From: Phycisphaerales bacterium UBA854
GTDB lineage: Bacteria > Planctomycetota > Phycisphaerae > Phycisphaerales > SM1A02
Length of the DNA stretch: 24,267 nt
Assembly: GCA_002295885.1 (NCBI GenBank)
Contig: DBGM01000007.1
Location: 1 to 24,267 of the forward strand
Direction of reading: 5' to 3'
Of this stretch, positions 8,159 to 15,538 are shown piece by piece. Made by a program: the position numbers and the translations under genes. Below the pieces are notes generated by a model. That model was not told where the DNA came from, did not search any database, and was given only the letters and a program-made list of their open reading frames with translations. Positions within the stretch are counted from its first letter, which is position 1; each line of letters starts with the position of its first letter.

Positions 8159-8196
8159 GGAAATCCGTACGAAATGCGCATTTCCCGAGGATTTCC
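8159..8196. promoter_or_regulatory. 38-bp nested inverted repeat between the TPR and HD-GYP genes
   Basis: Two concentric dyads share one centre (between 8177 and 8178). The outer arms are GGAAATCC (8159-8166) and GGATTTCC (8189-8196). The inner perfect palindrome is GAAATGCGCATTTC (8171-8184). Exactly four unpaired bases separate outer and inner arms on each side. The patch is AT-rich within GC-rich surroundings and lies in the 201-bp gap between two divergent genes. It could be an operator for a dimeric or tetrameric regulator, or an RNA hairpin in a leader. I did not find a convincing -35/-10 pair with it. Confidence 0.55.
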
Positions 8197-8281
8197 CATT
8201 GCGCGGGTTTGCCGAAAGAGAAGGGCTGGGACGGGATTCTCATGGTGTTCAACCAGCACCCGGCACTCGAAGGGACTCGAT

Positions 8282-9082
8282 ATGAAGACTCGCACCACAC
8301 GAACGGACCACATCACGGAAGATGCCATGGGGATCTGGCGCGAGCAGCAGGGCTGGAAGGCGTCGGGTTCTTCGGACGCAGCGACGGAGCCGTGGAGCTA
8401 CTTCATCGAAACCGTGGCCTCGCTGCCCGAAGCCCCGGTCGCCATGCCGTCGCTGATGGAGGAGTTGATCGCCTTCAGCGGTGTGACGCGTTCTCTGCTG
8501 GAAGCCGTGGAGGCCAAGGACGGCGACACCCGCGGACACTGCGAGCGTGTCGCCACCCTGAGCCGACGGCTCGCCGTCGCGGCCGGATGCCACTCGGAAC
8601 TCGTCGAAGAGGCGACGGTCTGCGGGCTTCTGCACGACATCGGCAAGATCGGCGTTCCCGATCATGTGCTCAAGAAGACAGATCGACTCACCGACGAGGA
8701 GTTCCTCGCCATCAAGTCCCACTCCGAGGTCGGCGAACGCATTCTCGGCTGCATGCCCGAACTACATCGGATCCGGGCCGGCGTGCGATCCCACCACGAA
8801 CGATGGGACGGCCGCGGCTACCCCGACGGACTGGCCGAGCACGACATCCCGCTGCTGGGACGAATCGTGGGGATCGCCGATGCCTACGACGCGATGCGCA
8901 GCAACCGCGTCTACCGCCGCTCCATGAGCCGGGCCGACGCCCTGAACGAGATCGCCAATGGCGCCGGACACCAGTTCGATCCCGAACTCGCCGTCTGCTT
9001 CCTCTCGATGATGCAGGCCGACCACGCCGCAACCAGCTTTCAGTTCCCGCACGGAGCAGCATCGGCTCGTCGATCGGCCTGA
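8282..9082 (+). CDS. HD-GYP domain protein (putative cyclic-di-GMP phosphodiesterase)
   Basis: This encodes 266 residues. Residues about 75-250 form an HD-GYP domain, with the metal-binding and signature motifs LLHDIGKIGVPD, SHHERWDGRGYPDGL and GIADAYDAM all intact. HD-GYP enzymes hydrolyse c-di-GMP (or cGAMP) to linear products and are cytoplasmic or receptor-coupled. The N-terminal 70 residues show no receiver, PAS or membrane segment, so this is a stand-alone enzyme or one driven by an unknown N-terminal input. The ATG at 8282 is preceded by AAGGGA. The frame is open further upstream, but that stretch is low in protein character and contains the nested inverted repeat. No diguanylate cyclase gene is in the window. 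Confidence 0.92.
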   Translation: MKTRTTRTDHITEDAMGIWREQQGWKASGSSDAATEPWSYFIETVASLPEAPVAMPSLMEELIAFSGVTRSLLEAVEAKDGDTRGHCERVATLSRRLAVAAGCHSELVEEATVCGLLHDIGKIGVPDHVLKKTDRLTDEEFLAIKSHSEVGERILGCMPELHRIRAGVRSHHERWDGRGYPDGLAEHDIPLLGRIVGIADAYDAMRSNRVYRRSMSRADALNEIANGAGHQFDPELAVCFLSMMQADHAATSFQFPHGAASARRSA

Positions 9083-9160
9083 CCCGCCGATCGGGGCCTC
9101 TTCGCCCGGTTTGTGGGGATGAACCGGCGCGGAGCCCGCCCGTACAACCGAGCCAGCGGG

Positions 9161-9195
9161 AAGACCGCGGGTTGCTTCGGCGACCCGCGGTCTTT
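9161..9195 (+). terminator. Strong UUCG-capped hairpin after the HD-GYP gene
   Basis: The arms AAGACCGCGGGTTGC (9161-9175) and GCGACCCGCGGTCTT (9180-9194) pair over 15 bp with a single T-G wobble and close a TTCG tetraloop, one of the most stable RNA loops. A short T-run (9193-9195) follows. It lies 78 bases past the HD-GYP stop codon and ends 23 bases before the tRNA, so it probably ends the HD-GYP transcript. It could instead be a processing structure in a tRNA precursor. The T-tract is too short for certainty. Confidence 0.6.
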
Positions 9196-9217
9196 GAGTA
9201 GAATCCCGGTTCGCGCA

Positions 9218-9291
9218 GCGCCCGTAGCTCAGTTGGATAGAGCATCGCTTTCCTAAAGCGGAGGTCACAGGTTCGAATCCTGTCGGGCGTG
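9218..9291 (+). tRNA. tRNA-Arg (anticodon CCT)
   Basis: A full 74-nt cloverleaf can be drawn. The acceptor stem GCGCCCG/CGGGCGT has a G-U closing pair at 1-72. The D-arm is GCTC...GAGC, the anticodon stem TCGCT/AGCGG encloses the loop TTCCTAA with anticodon CCT, the variable region is AGGTC, and the T-arm is ACAGG-TTCGAAT-CCTGT. It reads the AGG arginine codon. CCA is not encoded: the sequence continues G-TTCCTGG, so CCA must be added by nucleotidyltransferase. The gene stands alone between the hairpin and the M14-like gene, whose ATG lies 67 bases downstream. Confidence 0.97.
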
Positions 9292-9358
9292 TTCCTGGCC
9301 GGGATCCCCCCGCCGAAGTGGACCGGGGGCCGCCTCCTCTGCTACCGTGGCGGGTTCC

Positions 9359-11593
9359 ATGAAGAACCCACTCCTCATCAGCATCGTGGTGTGCTCGACG
9401 TATGTGGGGGCGCACGCCGCCTCCGTCGAGAACACCGGAACGACCGTATCGGCAGCGGCCACGACCTGGCTGGACCACGGCGGACTGCAGAAGCGGGCCC
9501 GTGCACTGGGCCAGTCGCACCGCGGCATGATCAAGGCCGAAAGCATCGGCACCAGCCTCGACGGCCGTGAGATCATCGCCCTGCAGGTCAGCATGGAAGG
9601 CGAAAAGGATCCGGGCGACCGACCCGCGATCCTGCTCGTCGCCGGTATCGACGCCGACCACCTGCACGGATCCGCCGTCGCCATGAACGTCGTGGAGCAG
9701 CTGCTCCAACGCGCCGCGGAAGGCGACGAGACCGCCGAGCGGTTCCTGTCCGATCACACCCTGTACGTGGTGCCCCGGGTGAATCCCGACGGCACCGAAC
9801 GCATGCTGTACTCCGACATCCGCACAGCTTCGCCCCGGAACACGCGTCCGGACGACGCCGATCGCGACCGCGCGATGGACGAGGACGGTCCCGACGATCT
9901 CAACGGCGACGGCATGATCACGATGATGCGGATCTACGATCCCCGGAAGGCCGATCGCATCGCCGATCCCGACGAACCCCGGCTCGACCGGAGTCCGGAC
10001 CGGTCCGATGGTGAACGTCCGGCGTTCTACCTGGCCATGGAAGGCTGGGACAACGACGAGGACGGACGTCTGAACGAGGACGGCCCCGGCGGCGTCGATC
10101 TCAACATGAACTTCATGCACGGGTACGAGGCCCACGCCGACGGAGCGGGACGACACCAGTTGTCCGAACCCGAATCCCTCGCCCTGCTGAAGTACGCACT
10201 GGACCACCAGACCATCGCAGCCGTCGTCGTCTACGGTCGGCACGACACCCTGTCCACCCCCATCTCGGAAAGCGGACGGGCCCCCTCCGGCGCCCCGAAC
10301 ACCATCGAGAAGGACGACGAGGCGATGTACGAGATGATCAGTGAACGCTTCGTGGAGGTCACCGGTCTCCAGGAACCCGAGCAGCCGGACTGGGGCGGCA
10401 GCTTCGTGGCCTGGGCCTACGGCCAGTACGGCGTCCCCGCCTTCTCGACTCCCCTGTGGTCGCTGCCGAACCCCGAACCCGGGGAAGACTCCTCGGCGGG
10501 TCAGGACGGAACGTCCGCGAGTCCGGGCGATTCGGCGGGTGGCCCCGGAGGGCGCTTCGACGGCGGCGACTTCATGGAGGAGTTCGACATCGACGGCGAC
10601 GGCGAACTCAACGACGACGAACGGACCGCGGCACGCGAAGCCATGCGACGCCGCCTGGGCACCCACAACCACTCCCCCGGCGGTGCAAGCCGTCCGGGCG
10701 GACGAGGGGGCGAAGCGCGCGGAGGACGCGGCGGACGCGGCGGTCGCGGCGGTCGCGGAGCCCGCGGGGGTCGCGGGGGAGGCAGCGCCGGTGGTGGCGG
10801 CGGCGGCGAGAAGCTGACACCTTCGGGCATCGGCGACATCAGCATGGAGACCATGCAGGAACTCCGGCAGTGGGCCCTCGATCAGGGCTACCCGGTTCCC
10901 GACGACGACAGCATGATGAGCCGCATGACGCCGCAGATGGTCGAGGGATTCGCCAAGCAGGCCGGCATCGAGATTCGACGCGTCGTGAAGGACGACGGCG
11001 GCGGATCCCGGGGCCGATCGAGCGGCGCCCCCACCGAATCCGACTGGCTGGCGTACAGCGACGGCCGCCGCAACGGCGAAGGATTCGTCGCCTGGACCGA
11101 GATCGACCATCCCGACTACGAGCGGGTCGAGGTCGGCGGCTGGGCTCCGATGTTCCGCAGCGTGCCTCCGGTGGAGGCCCTCGAGGAAATCAGTCGACGA
11201 CAGGCCGACTTCATCCTGGACCTCGCCGGGCACATGCCGTCGGTCGAACTGCAGGATGTCGACGTCCGTCGGCTCTCGGACGGACTGTGGGAGGTGAAGG
11301 CCTCCCTGGTCAACGAGGGACGGCTGCCCGCGGGCACCGCCATGGCCAAGCGCAATCGCCGGGCCCGTCCGTGGGTGGTGCGACTCGGCGTCGAACCGGA
11401 CGCCATCGTCACCGGACGACCGGTGCACAAGGTCTGGCGACTGGAGGGCGACGGCGGCCGCTACGAGATGCGTTGGGTCGTGGAACATCCGGGCGATGCC
11501 CCGCTGGAGGTGGAACTCTTCAGCGAGAAGTACGGACAGGATCGTCGTTCGATCCCGTTGTCCACCGATGAAACGGATGGAGGTGCACTGTGA
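9359..11593 (+). CDS. Secreted M14-like protein with dismantled active site and RGG/EF-hand insert
   Basis: This 744-residue protein starts with a signal peptide (MKNPLLISIVVCSTYVGAHA). It parallels the next gene product: LGQSHRGMIKAESIGTSLDGREI, a VNPDGTERM block, acidic inserts (MDEDGPDDLNGDG; DNDEDGRLNEDG) and a beta-rich C-terminal domain. The M14 catalytic residues are replaced: the HxxE position reads GIDADHLHG (Asp98/His101), the carboxylate-binding NR reads NMNF (Met250), the third zinc ligand region reads YGRHD (Gly293), and the catalytic Glu region reads FSTPLW (Pro365). Residues about 410-421 form an EF-hand loop (DIDGDGELNDDE), followed at about 445-485 by a Gly/Arg-rich tract. 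I infer a non-catalytic or altered-specificity paralogue acting outside the cytoplasm. It overlaps the next gene by GTGA. Confidence 0.85.
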   Translation: MKNPLLISIVVCSTYVGAHAASVENTGTTVSAAATTWLDHGGLQKRARALGQSHRGMIKAESIGTSLDGREIIALQVSMEGEKDPGDRPAILLVAGIDADHLHGSAVAMNVVEQLLQRAAEGDETAERFLSDHTLYVVPRVNPDGTERMLYSDIRTASPRNTRPDDADRDRAMDEDGPDDLNGDGMITMMRIYDPRKADRIADPDEPRLDRSPDRSDGERPAFYLAMEGWDNDEDGRLNEDGPGGVDLNMNFMHGYEAHADGAGRHQLSEPESLALLKYALDHQTIAAVVVYGRHDTLSTPISESGRAPSGAPNTIEKDDEAMYEMISERFVEVTGLQEPEQPDWGGSFVAWAYGQYGVPAFSTPLWSLPNPEPGEDSSAGQDGTSASPGDSAGGPGGRFDGGDFMEEFDIDGDGELNDDERTAAREAMRRRLGTHNHSPGGASRPGGRGGEARGGRGGRGGRGGRGARGGRGGGSAGGGGGGEKLTPSGIGDISMETMQELRQWALDQGYPVPDDDSMMSRMTPQMVEGFAKQAGIEIRRVVKDDGGGSRGRSSGAPTESDWLAYSDGRRNGEGFVAWTEIDHPDYERVEVGGWAPMFRSVPPVEALEEISRRQADFILDLAGHMPSVELQDVDVRRLSDGLWEVKASLVNEGRLPAGTAMAKRNRRARPWVVRLGVEPDAIVTGRPVHKVWRLEGDGGRYEMRWVVEHPGDAPLEVELFSEKYGQDRRSIPLSTDETDGGAL
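10693..10809 (+). repeat. Low-complexity RGG-coding tract (9-nt units)
   Basis: The sequence is built mainly on GGxCGCGGC units, encoding Arg-Gly-Gly repeats and ending in a polyglycine run. It lies inside the M14-like gene, right after the EF-hand loop. The reading frame is kept. The reverse complement is an open proline-rich frame, which is a compositional shadow. Length variation by slippage is likely. Confidence 0.8.
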
Positions 11594-13347
11594 ATCGTCT
11601 CGGCATTCTGATCCTCGCCTGCTGCCTGCTCGCCCCCGTGGCGAAGGCGCAGTCTCCCGCTCCGAGCAAGGTCGATCTCTCCTTCAACCGGTGGTACACC
11701 CACGAGGAGATGACCCAGGCCTTGCGTGACCTCACCCGTGCGTACCCCCACCTCCTGGAGATGGAGTCCATCGGCACGTCCGTGGGCGGCCGGGACATCT
11801 GGCTCGTCACGCTCAACGACCCCGAGACCGGACCTCCCGAGTCGAAGACCGCGATGTACATCGAGGGCAACATCCACGGCAACGAGATCCAGGCCACGGA
11901 GACCGTGCTCTACAGCATCTGGTACCTGACCCGCAGCCACGGCAACATCGATGCCCTGACCAGGCTGATGCAGGAACGGACCTTCTACTTCGTGCCCTCC
12001 TCCAACCCAGACGGCCGCATGTACTGGTTCGAGAAGGCCTCCACCCCCAACATGCTCCGCGGCGGCATCCGCCCCACGGACAACGACCACGACGGGCGCT
12101 ACGACGAGGACGGCCCCGACGATCTCGACGGTGACGGTCACATCACCTCGATGTGGGTGGCGGATCCCACCGGCCGCTGGAAGCGGGACGAGGACGATCC
12201 CCGCTTCTTCGTCCGGGTCGGTCGCGACGAGGAACCCGGCGGCTGGACCCGGCTCGGACAGGAAGGCATCGACAACGACGGCGACGGGGACATCAACGAG
12301 GACGGCGAAGGCGGCTACGACCCGAACCGCAACTTCCCCAGCGACTGGCAGCCGGAGTACATCCAGTACGGAGCCACCGACTACCCCCTGAGTCTTCCCG
12401 AGTGCCGGGCTACGGCCGAGTTCATCATGGCCCATCCCAACATCGCCGGCGTGCAGTCGTACCACAACACCGGCGGCATGGTGCTCTACGGGCCGGGAGC
12501 CTCCTACCAGTCGTACCCCGGCTCGGACCTGCGGGTGATGGAGGAGATGGCCACCAAGGGTTCGAAGATGATTCCGTTCTACGACGCCCTGGTCTCGTGG
12601 GAGGATCTCTACACCACCCACGGCGACGAGACCTCCTTCACCTACGAGCAGGAGGGCATCATGTCGTTCGTCAACGAACTGTGGACCACCGACAAGATGT
12701 TCGCCAGCGAGGAACTAACCTCTCGCGAGGACACCATCGAGTTCCGTGACATGCTCCAGTTCGAGGACGTCTACGTCCCCTACCGCGAAGTGGAGCATCC
12801 CACCTACGGAACCGTGCTCATCGGCGGCACCAAGAACCACGCCAACCGCGTCGCCCCCCTGTGGGCCCAGGAGGAGGAGTGCCATCGCAACTTCGCCTTC
12901 ACGATGTACCACGCCGACGAGATGCCGCTGGTCGAATGGGGCATGCTCCAGGTGCGGCGCGGACCGGCCGGCCTCTGGGAGATCACCGTCGAGGTTGAGA
13001 ATCCGAAGGTGATCCCGACCATCCTCGGCTGGGCCCGTCGGCATCGCATCGGACACCCCGACGAGCTGATCTGCGACACGGGCGAGTCGACGCGGGTCGT
13101 GGCATCCAGCGGCGTGAACTCGTTCACCCCGTGGTCCAGCATGAGCATCCCCGAGGATCAGCATCGACCGCACCGCATCCGCAACGAACAGGGAGTCGGA
13201 TCCAACGGCACCCGCCTGTTCCGCTTCCTCGTCGAGGGAGACGAACCGGTGACGCTCCGCTACGTGAGCGACAAGGGCGGCACCATCGAACGGGTCGTCC
13301 CCCTGGAGGAGACGGAGCCCACGCCGGAATCGGGCGAGGACACGTGA
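11590..13347 (+). CDS. Secreted M14-family zinc carboxypeptidase
   Basis: This 585-residue secreted protein starts with a signal peptide (about residues 1-20, ending VAKA). The M14 peptidase domain is complete: HxxE in GNIHGNEIQATE (His96, Glu99), NR in DPNRNF (Arg247), the third ligand in SYHNTGG (His292), and the catalytic Glu in SFVNELW (Glu363). The zinc enzyme should remove C-terminal residues from peptides or amide-linked substrates outside the cytoplasm. Asp/Gly-rich inserts (DNDHDGRYDEDGPDDLDGDG; DNDGDGDINEDG) resemble EF-hand-like Ca sites. A C-terminal beta-rich domain of about 150 residues follows. The GTG start overlaps the previous stop as GTGA and has GGAGGTG upstream. The shared architecture with the preceding gene indicates duplication. 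Confidence 0.92.
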   Translation: MNRLGILILACCLLAPVAKAQSPAPSKVDLSFNRWYTHEEMTQALRDLTRAYPHLLEMESIGTSVGGRDIWLVTLNDPETGPPESKTAMYIEGNIHGNEIQATETVLYSIWYLTRSHGNIDALTRLMQERTFYFVPSSNPDGRMYWFEKASTPNMLRGGIRPTDNDHDGRYDEDGPDDLDGDGHITSMWVADPTGRWKRDEDDPRFFVRVGRDEEPGGWTRLGQEGIDNDGDGDINEDGEGGYDPNRNFPSDWQPEYIQYGATDYPLSLPECRATAEFIMAHPNIAGVQSYHNTGGMVLYGPGASYQSYPGSDLRVMEEMATKGSKMIPFYDALVSWEDLYTTHGDETSFTYEQEGIMSFVNELWTTDKMFASEELTSREDTIEFRDMLQFEDVYVPYREVEHPTYGTVLIGGTKNHANRVAPLWAQEEECHRNFAFTMYHADEMPLVEWGMLQVRRGPAGLWEITVEVENPKVIPTILGWARRHRIGHPDELICDTGESTRVVASSGVNSFTPWSSMSIPEDQHRPHRIRNEQGVGSNGTRLFRFLVEGDEPVTLRYVSDKGGTIERVVPLEETEPTPESGEDT

Positions 13348-13796
13348 GCGGGCCAAACACCCTGCCCCCGGCCCACGAGGTCATCGCCCGACTGGGACTG
13401 AAACCCCATCCGGAAGGCGGTTTCTACCGGGAGACCTGGCGCGACCAGCCCGCCGACGGCGGTCGCGGCAGCGGGACCGCCATCCTCTTCCTGCTGCGGG
13501 GAGGAGAACGATCCCGCTGGCACCGCATCGATGCGACGGAGATCTGGCACTTCTACGAAGGCGCACCGCTGGAACTGCTCGTCAGCGAGGAGGACAAGCC
13601 GGTCCGCCGCCACACCCTGGGCCCCGGACTGTTCGAGGACGAGTCGCCGCAGGCCATCGTGCCGCCGGATGCCTGGCAGTCCGCACGATCACTGGGCGAG
13701 TGGACCCTGGTCGGCTGCACCGTGAGCCCGGCCTTCGAGTTCGACTTCTTCGAGATGGCGGACGAGGACTTCGAACCCGGTGGGATCAGTTCCTGA
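13344..13796 (+). CDS. Cupin_5 (DUF985) family protein
   Basis: This encodes a 150-residue cupin. Family hallmarks are LGLKPHPEGGFYRETWRD near the N-terminus and WHRIDATEIWHFYEGAPLEL in the core, whose histidines sit where cupin metal ligands are expected. The family (formerly DUF985) has solved folds but no established reaction. The GTG start shares GTGA with the end of the M14 carboxypeptidase gene, so it is the third gene of that operon. Its role beside the peptidases is unknown. The stop lies inside the 3' end of the convergent phosphatase-cytochrome gene (11-bp overlap). Confidence 0.88.
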   Translation: MSGPNTLPPAHEVIARLGLKPHPEGGFYRETWRDQPADGGRGSGTAILFLLRGGERSRWHRIDATEIWHFYEGAPLELLVSEEDKPVRRHTLGPGLFEDESPQAIVPPDAWQSARSLGEWTLVGCTVSPAFEFDFFEMADEDFEPGGISS

Positions 13797-14643
13797 ACCG
13801 CTTGTGGCAGGCGCTGCAGGTGGCGGCCAGACTGTTCATCTCTCGCAGCGACTCCGTGCGATCCCCCCGCACCAGCGCGTCCTCCAGCGCCGTGGCGCGT
13901 TCGATGCTTCCTTCGGAGAGTCGACGGAAGAGGAGATCCTCGTTCAGCGAAGTCCGGTCGAGCGAGACCCGGAGGAGATCGACCAGTTCCGCCGCGTCCG
14001 CCGGCGACTGCGGATCCGTCCACCCGCGTTCGGACGCTCCTTCGAGACGGGCGAAGACCTCGTCGACGTCGGACATCGACAATGCGAAATCGTCTACCGT
14101 GGCGTCCGATCCGTCGTAGGGTTCGCGCCGGTCGTCCGGAATCGGCGTCGCCGTGCGAACGGCCTCGAACAGCCCGTCGAAGGACGGGTTGGTTCCGGAG
14201 CGATCCAGCAGCCGAAGCCCCTGCTCCGCGGTGAGCTCACCGGTTCCGATCAGCCCGATCGCGGCCGCGGCGGGCGCCCGGTTGGTGCCGTGGTGGCAGT
14301 GGATGTAGATCGGGCGTTCCATCGTCGCCAGCAGGTAGGTCAGATGACTTGCTTCGAGGGCATCGATCCCGGAGTACTTCAGCGGCAGATGGACGGTGGC
14401 CCGCGTGCCACCGACGGGAGGCGGCGCGTCGACCACGATGACCGATCGAATTCCGAGACGTTCCAGCGTGGAAGGGCCCAGGCCCGGATGGGGCAGTCCC
14501 CCGACCCAGACCTGCATGTCCGGGTCCACGCACTGCAGATTGGGCAGGCCGTCGGCGGCACCGACGGTGGAGGGATCCGATCCGTCGCACCCGCAGAGCA
14601 GGACCGTGAGCAGGATGATGAACAGCCGATGCATATTTCTCAT
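13786..14643 (-). CDS. Lipoprotein with dual-specificity-phosphatase motif and C-terminal cytochrome c'-like heme site
   Basis: This encodes 285 residues. A signal peptide with lipobox-like LCGC (Cys19) suggests membrane anchoring outside the cytoplasm. Residues about 35-165 resemble a tyrosine/dual-specificity phosphatase, with the P-loop HCHHGTNRA fitting HCx5R (Cys116, Arg122) and an upstream VIVVDAPPPVGG loop. Residues about 190-285 are helical and end CSACHKRFRN, with CxxCH at 276-280. A terminal CxxCHxxFR is characteristic of cytochrome c' type four-helix bundles, which bind heme covalently in the periplasm. I infer a heme-bearing phosphatase-like lipoprotein; activity and substrate are unknown. 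A second in-frame ATG at 14634 (MHRLF) is an equally good start. The 3' end overlaps the convergent cupin gene by 11 bp. Confidence 0.82.
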   Translation of the reverse strand: MRNMHRLFIILLTVLLCGCDGSDPSTVGAADGLPNLQCVDPDMQVWVGGLPHPGLGPSTLERLGIRSVIVVDAPPPVGGTRATVHLPLKYSGIDALEASHLTYLLATMERPIYIHCHHGTNRAPAAAAIGLIGTGELTAEQGLRLLDRSGTNPSFDGLFEAVRTATPIPDDRREPYDGSDATVDDFALSMSDVDEVFARLEGASERGWTDPQSPADAAELVDLLRVSLDRTSLNEDLLFRRLSEGSIERATALEDALVRGDRTESLREMNSLAATCSACHKRFRN

Positions 14644-14687
14644 TGTAAATGCTGCGGCCGGAGAGCACCGTGGCTACTGTTCCTTCC

Positions 14688-15521
14688 ATGCCGGAACTGC
14701 CAGAAGTCGAACGGGGACGCCGCATGGCCGCCGAGGTGGCCGAAGGACGTCTGATCCGGCGTGTGAAGTGCGACGATGACCGCATCGTGATCGACGGCGT
14801 CGCCCCCCGAACCCTCGCCCGCACCCTCACCGGCCGGACCGTCCGCAGCGTGGAGCGTCTGGGCAAGCAGTTGTGGTTCGAACTGGACCGCCCCCCCATG
14901 CCGCTCTTCCACTTCGGGATGACCGGTGCGTTCCACGTCCCCGACGGAGGCCATCTCCAACTGGAATCGGGCATCGACCCCGGAAGCGAATGGCCCCCGA
15001 GATTCTGGAAGATCCAACTCGAGTTCGACGACGGAGGGCGACTGTCGATGACCAGCGCCCGCCGCTTCGGCCGCATCAAGCTTCGGAAGTCGCCCCGCGA
15101 CGAACCACCGCTTTCGAAACTCGGGTTCGATCCGCTCCTCTCCATGCCGACGGCGGCCGCCTTCGCGAAACGGATCGCGGGCCGCAAGGTGACCCTGAAG
15201 GGGCTTCTCCTCGATCAGTCCTTCGCCGCCGGCGTGGGCAACTGGATCGCCGACGAGGTGCTCTACCAGGCTCGACTGGATCCCCGGCGCCGCGCGGAGT
15301 CGCTGGACGAGTCCGAGGTCCGGGCGCTGCGTCGCTGCCTCGGCTCGGTCATCCGCACCGCCGTCCGGGTGAACGCGGAGAAGAGCCGTCTGCCCCGCGC
15401 CTGGCTGTTCCACCATCGATGGGGCCGGCAGGATGGCGCGGCCCTGCGCGACGGAACGCCGATCGAGCACCTGACGCTGGCGGGCCGGACCACGGCCTGG
15501 GTTCCTTCACGACAGCACTGA
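14688..15521 (+). CDS. mutM: Formamidopyrimidine-DNA glycosylase (Fpg/MutM), zincless plant-like type
   Basis: This 277-residue base-excision-repair glycosylase/AP lyase starts MPELPEVERGRR, which supplies the catalytic Pro2 and Glu3. The conserved Lys60 lies in LGKQLWFEL. The helix-two-turn-helix region reads LLLDQSFAAGVGNWIADEVLYQARLDP. In the C-terminal finger the four zinc cysteines of bacterial Fpg are absent: the region reads RDGTPIEHLTLAGRTTAWVPSRQ, keeping the loop arginine (Arg267). This and EWPPRFWKIQLEFDDGGRL resemble plant FPG1-type proteins, which use a zincless finger. It should remove oxidised purines such as 8-oxoguanine or their ring-opened forms. Position 2 must be Pro, which fixes the ATG at 14688. 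The 44-bp gap to the divergent lipoprotein gene must hold both promoters. Confidence 0.93.
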   Translation: MPELPEVERGRRMAAEVAEGRLIRRVKCDDDRIVIDGVAPRTLARTLTGRTVRSVERLGKQLWFELDRPPMPLFHFGMTGAFHVPDGGHLQLESGIDPGSEWPPRFWKIQLEFDDGGRLSMTSARRFGRIKLRKSPRDEPPLSKLGFDPLLSMPTAAAFAKRIAGRKVTLKGLLLDQSFAAGVGNWIADEVLYQARLDPRRRAESLDESEVRALRRCLGSVIRTAVRVNAEKSRLPRAWLFHHRWGRQDGAALRDGTPIEHLTLAGRTTAWVPSRQH

Positions 15522-15538
15522 ACTGCTAGGCTCTGGAC

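Noticed and set aside
9304..9335. C-run/G-run hairpin after the tRNA as a terminator
   Set aside because: The stem is only about six pairs with an 11-base loop and no T-tract. It also lies in the leader of the following gene.
10501..10854. A proline-rich minus-strand frame (PPRPPRPPRPP)
   Set aside because: It is the reverse complement of the RGG-coding tract, so the proline repeats are a compositional artefact.
8762..11488. A 908-codon open frame on the minus strand
   Set aside because: It runs antisense through the HD-GYP gene, the tRNA and the M14-like gene, all well supported. Its product is low-complexity and His/Arg/Gly-rich, as expected of a high-GC shadow.
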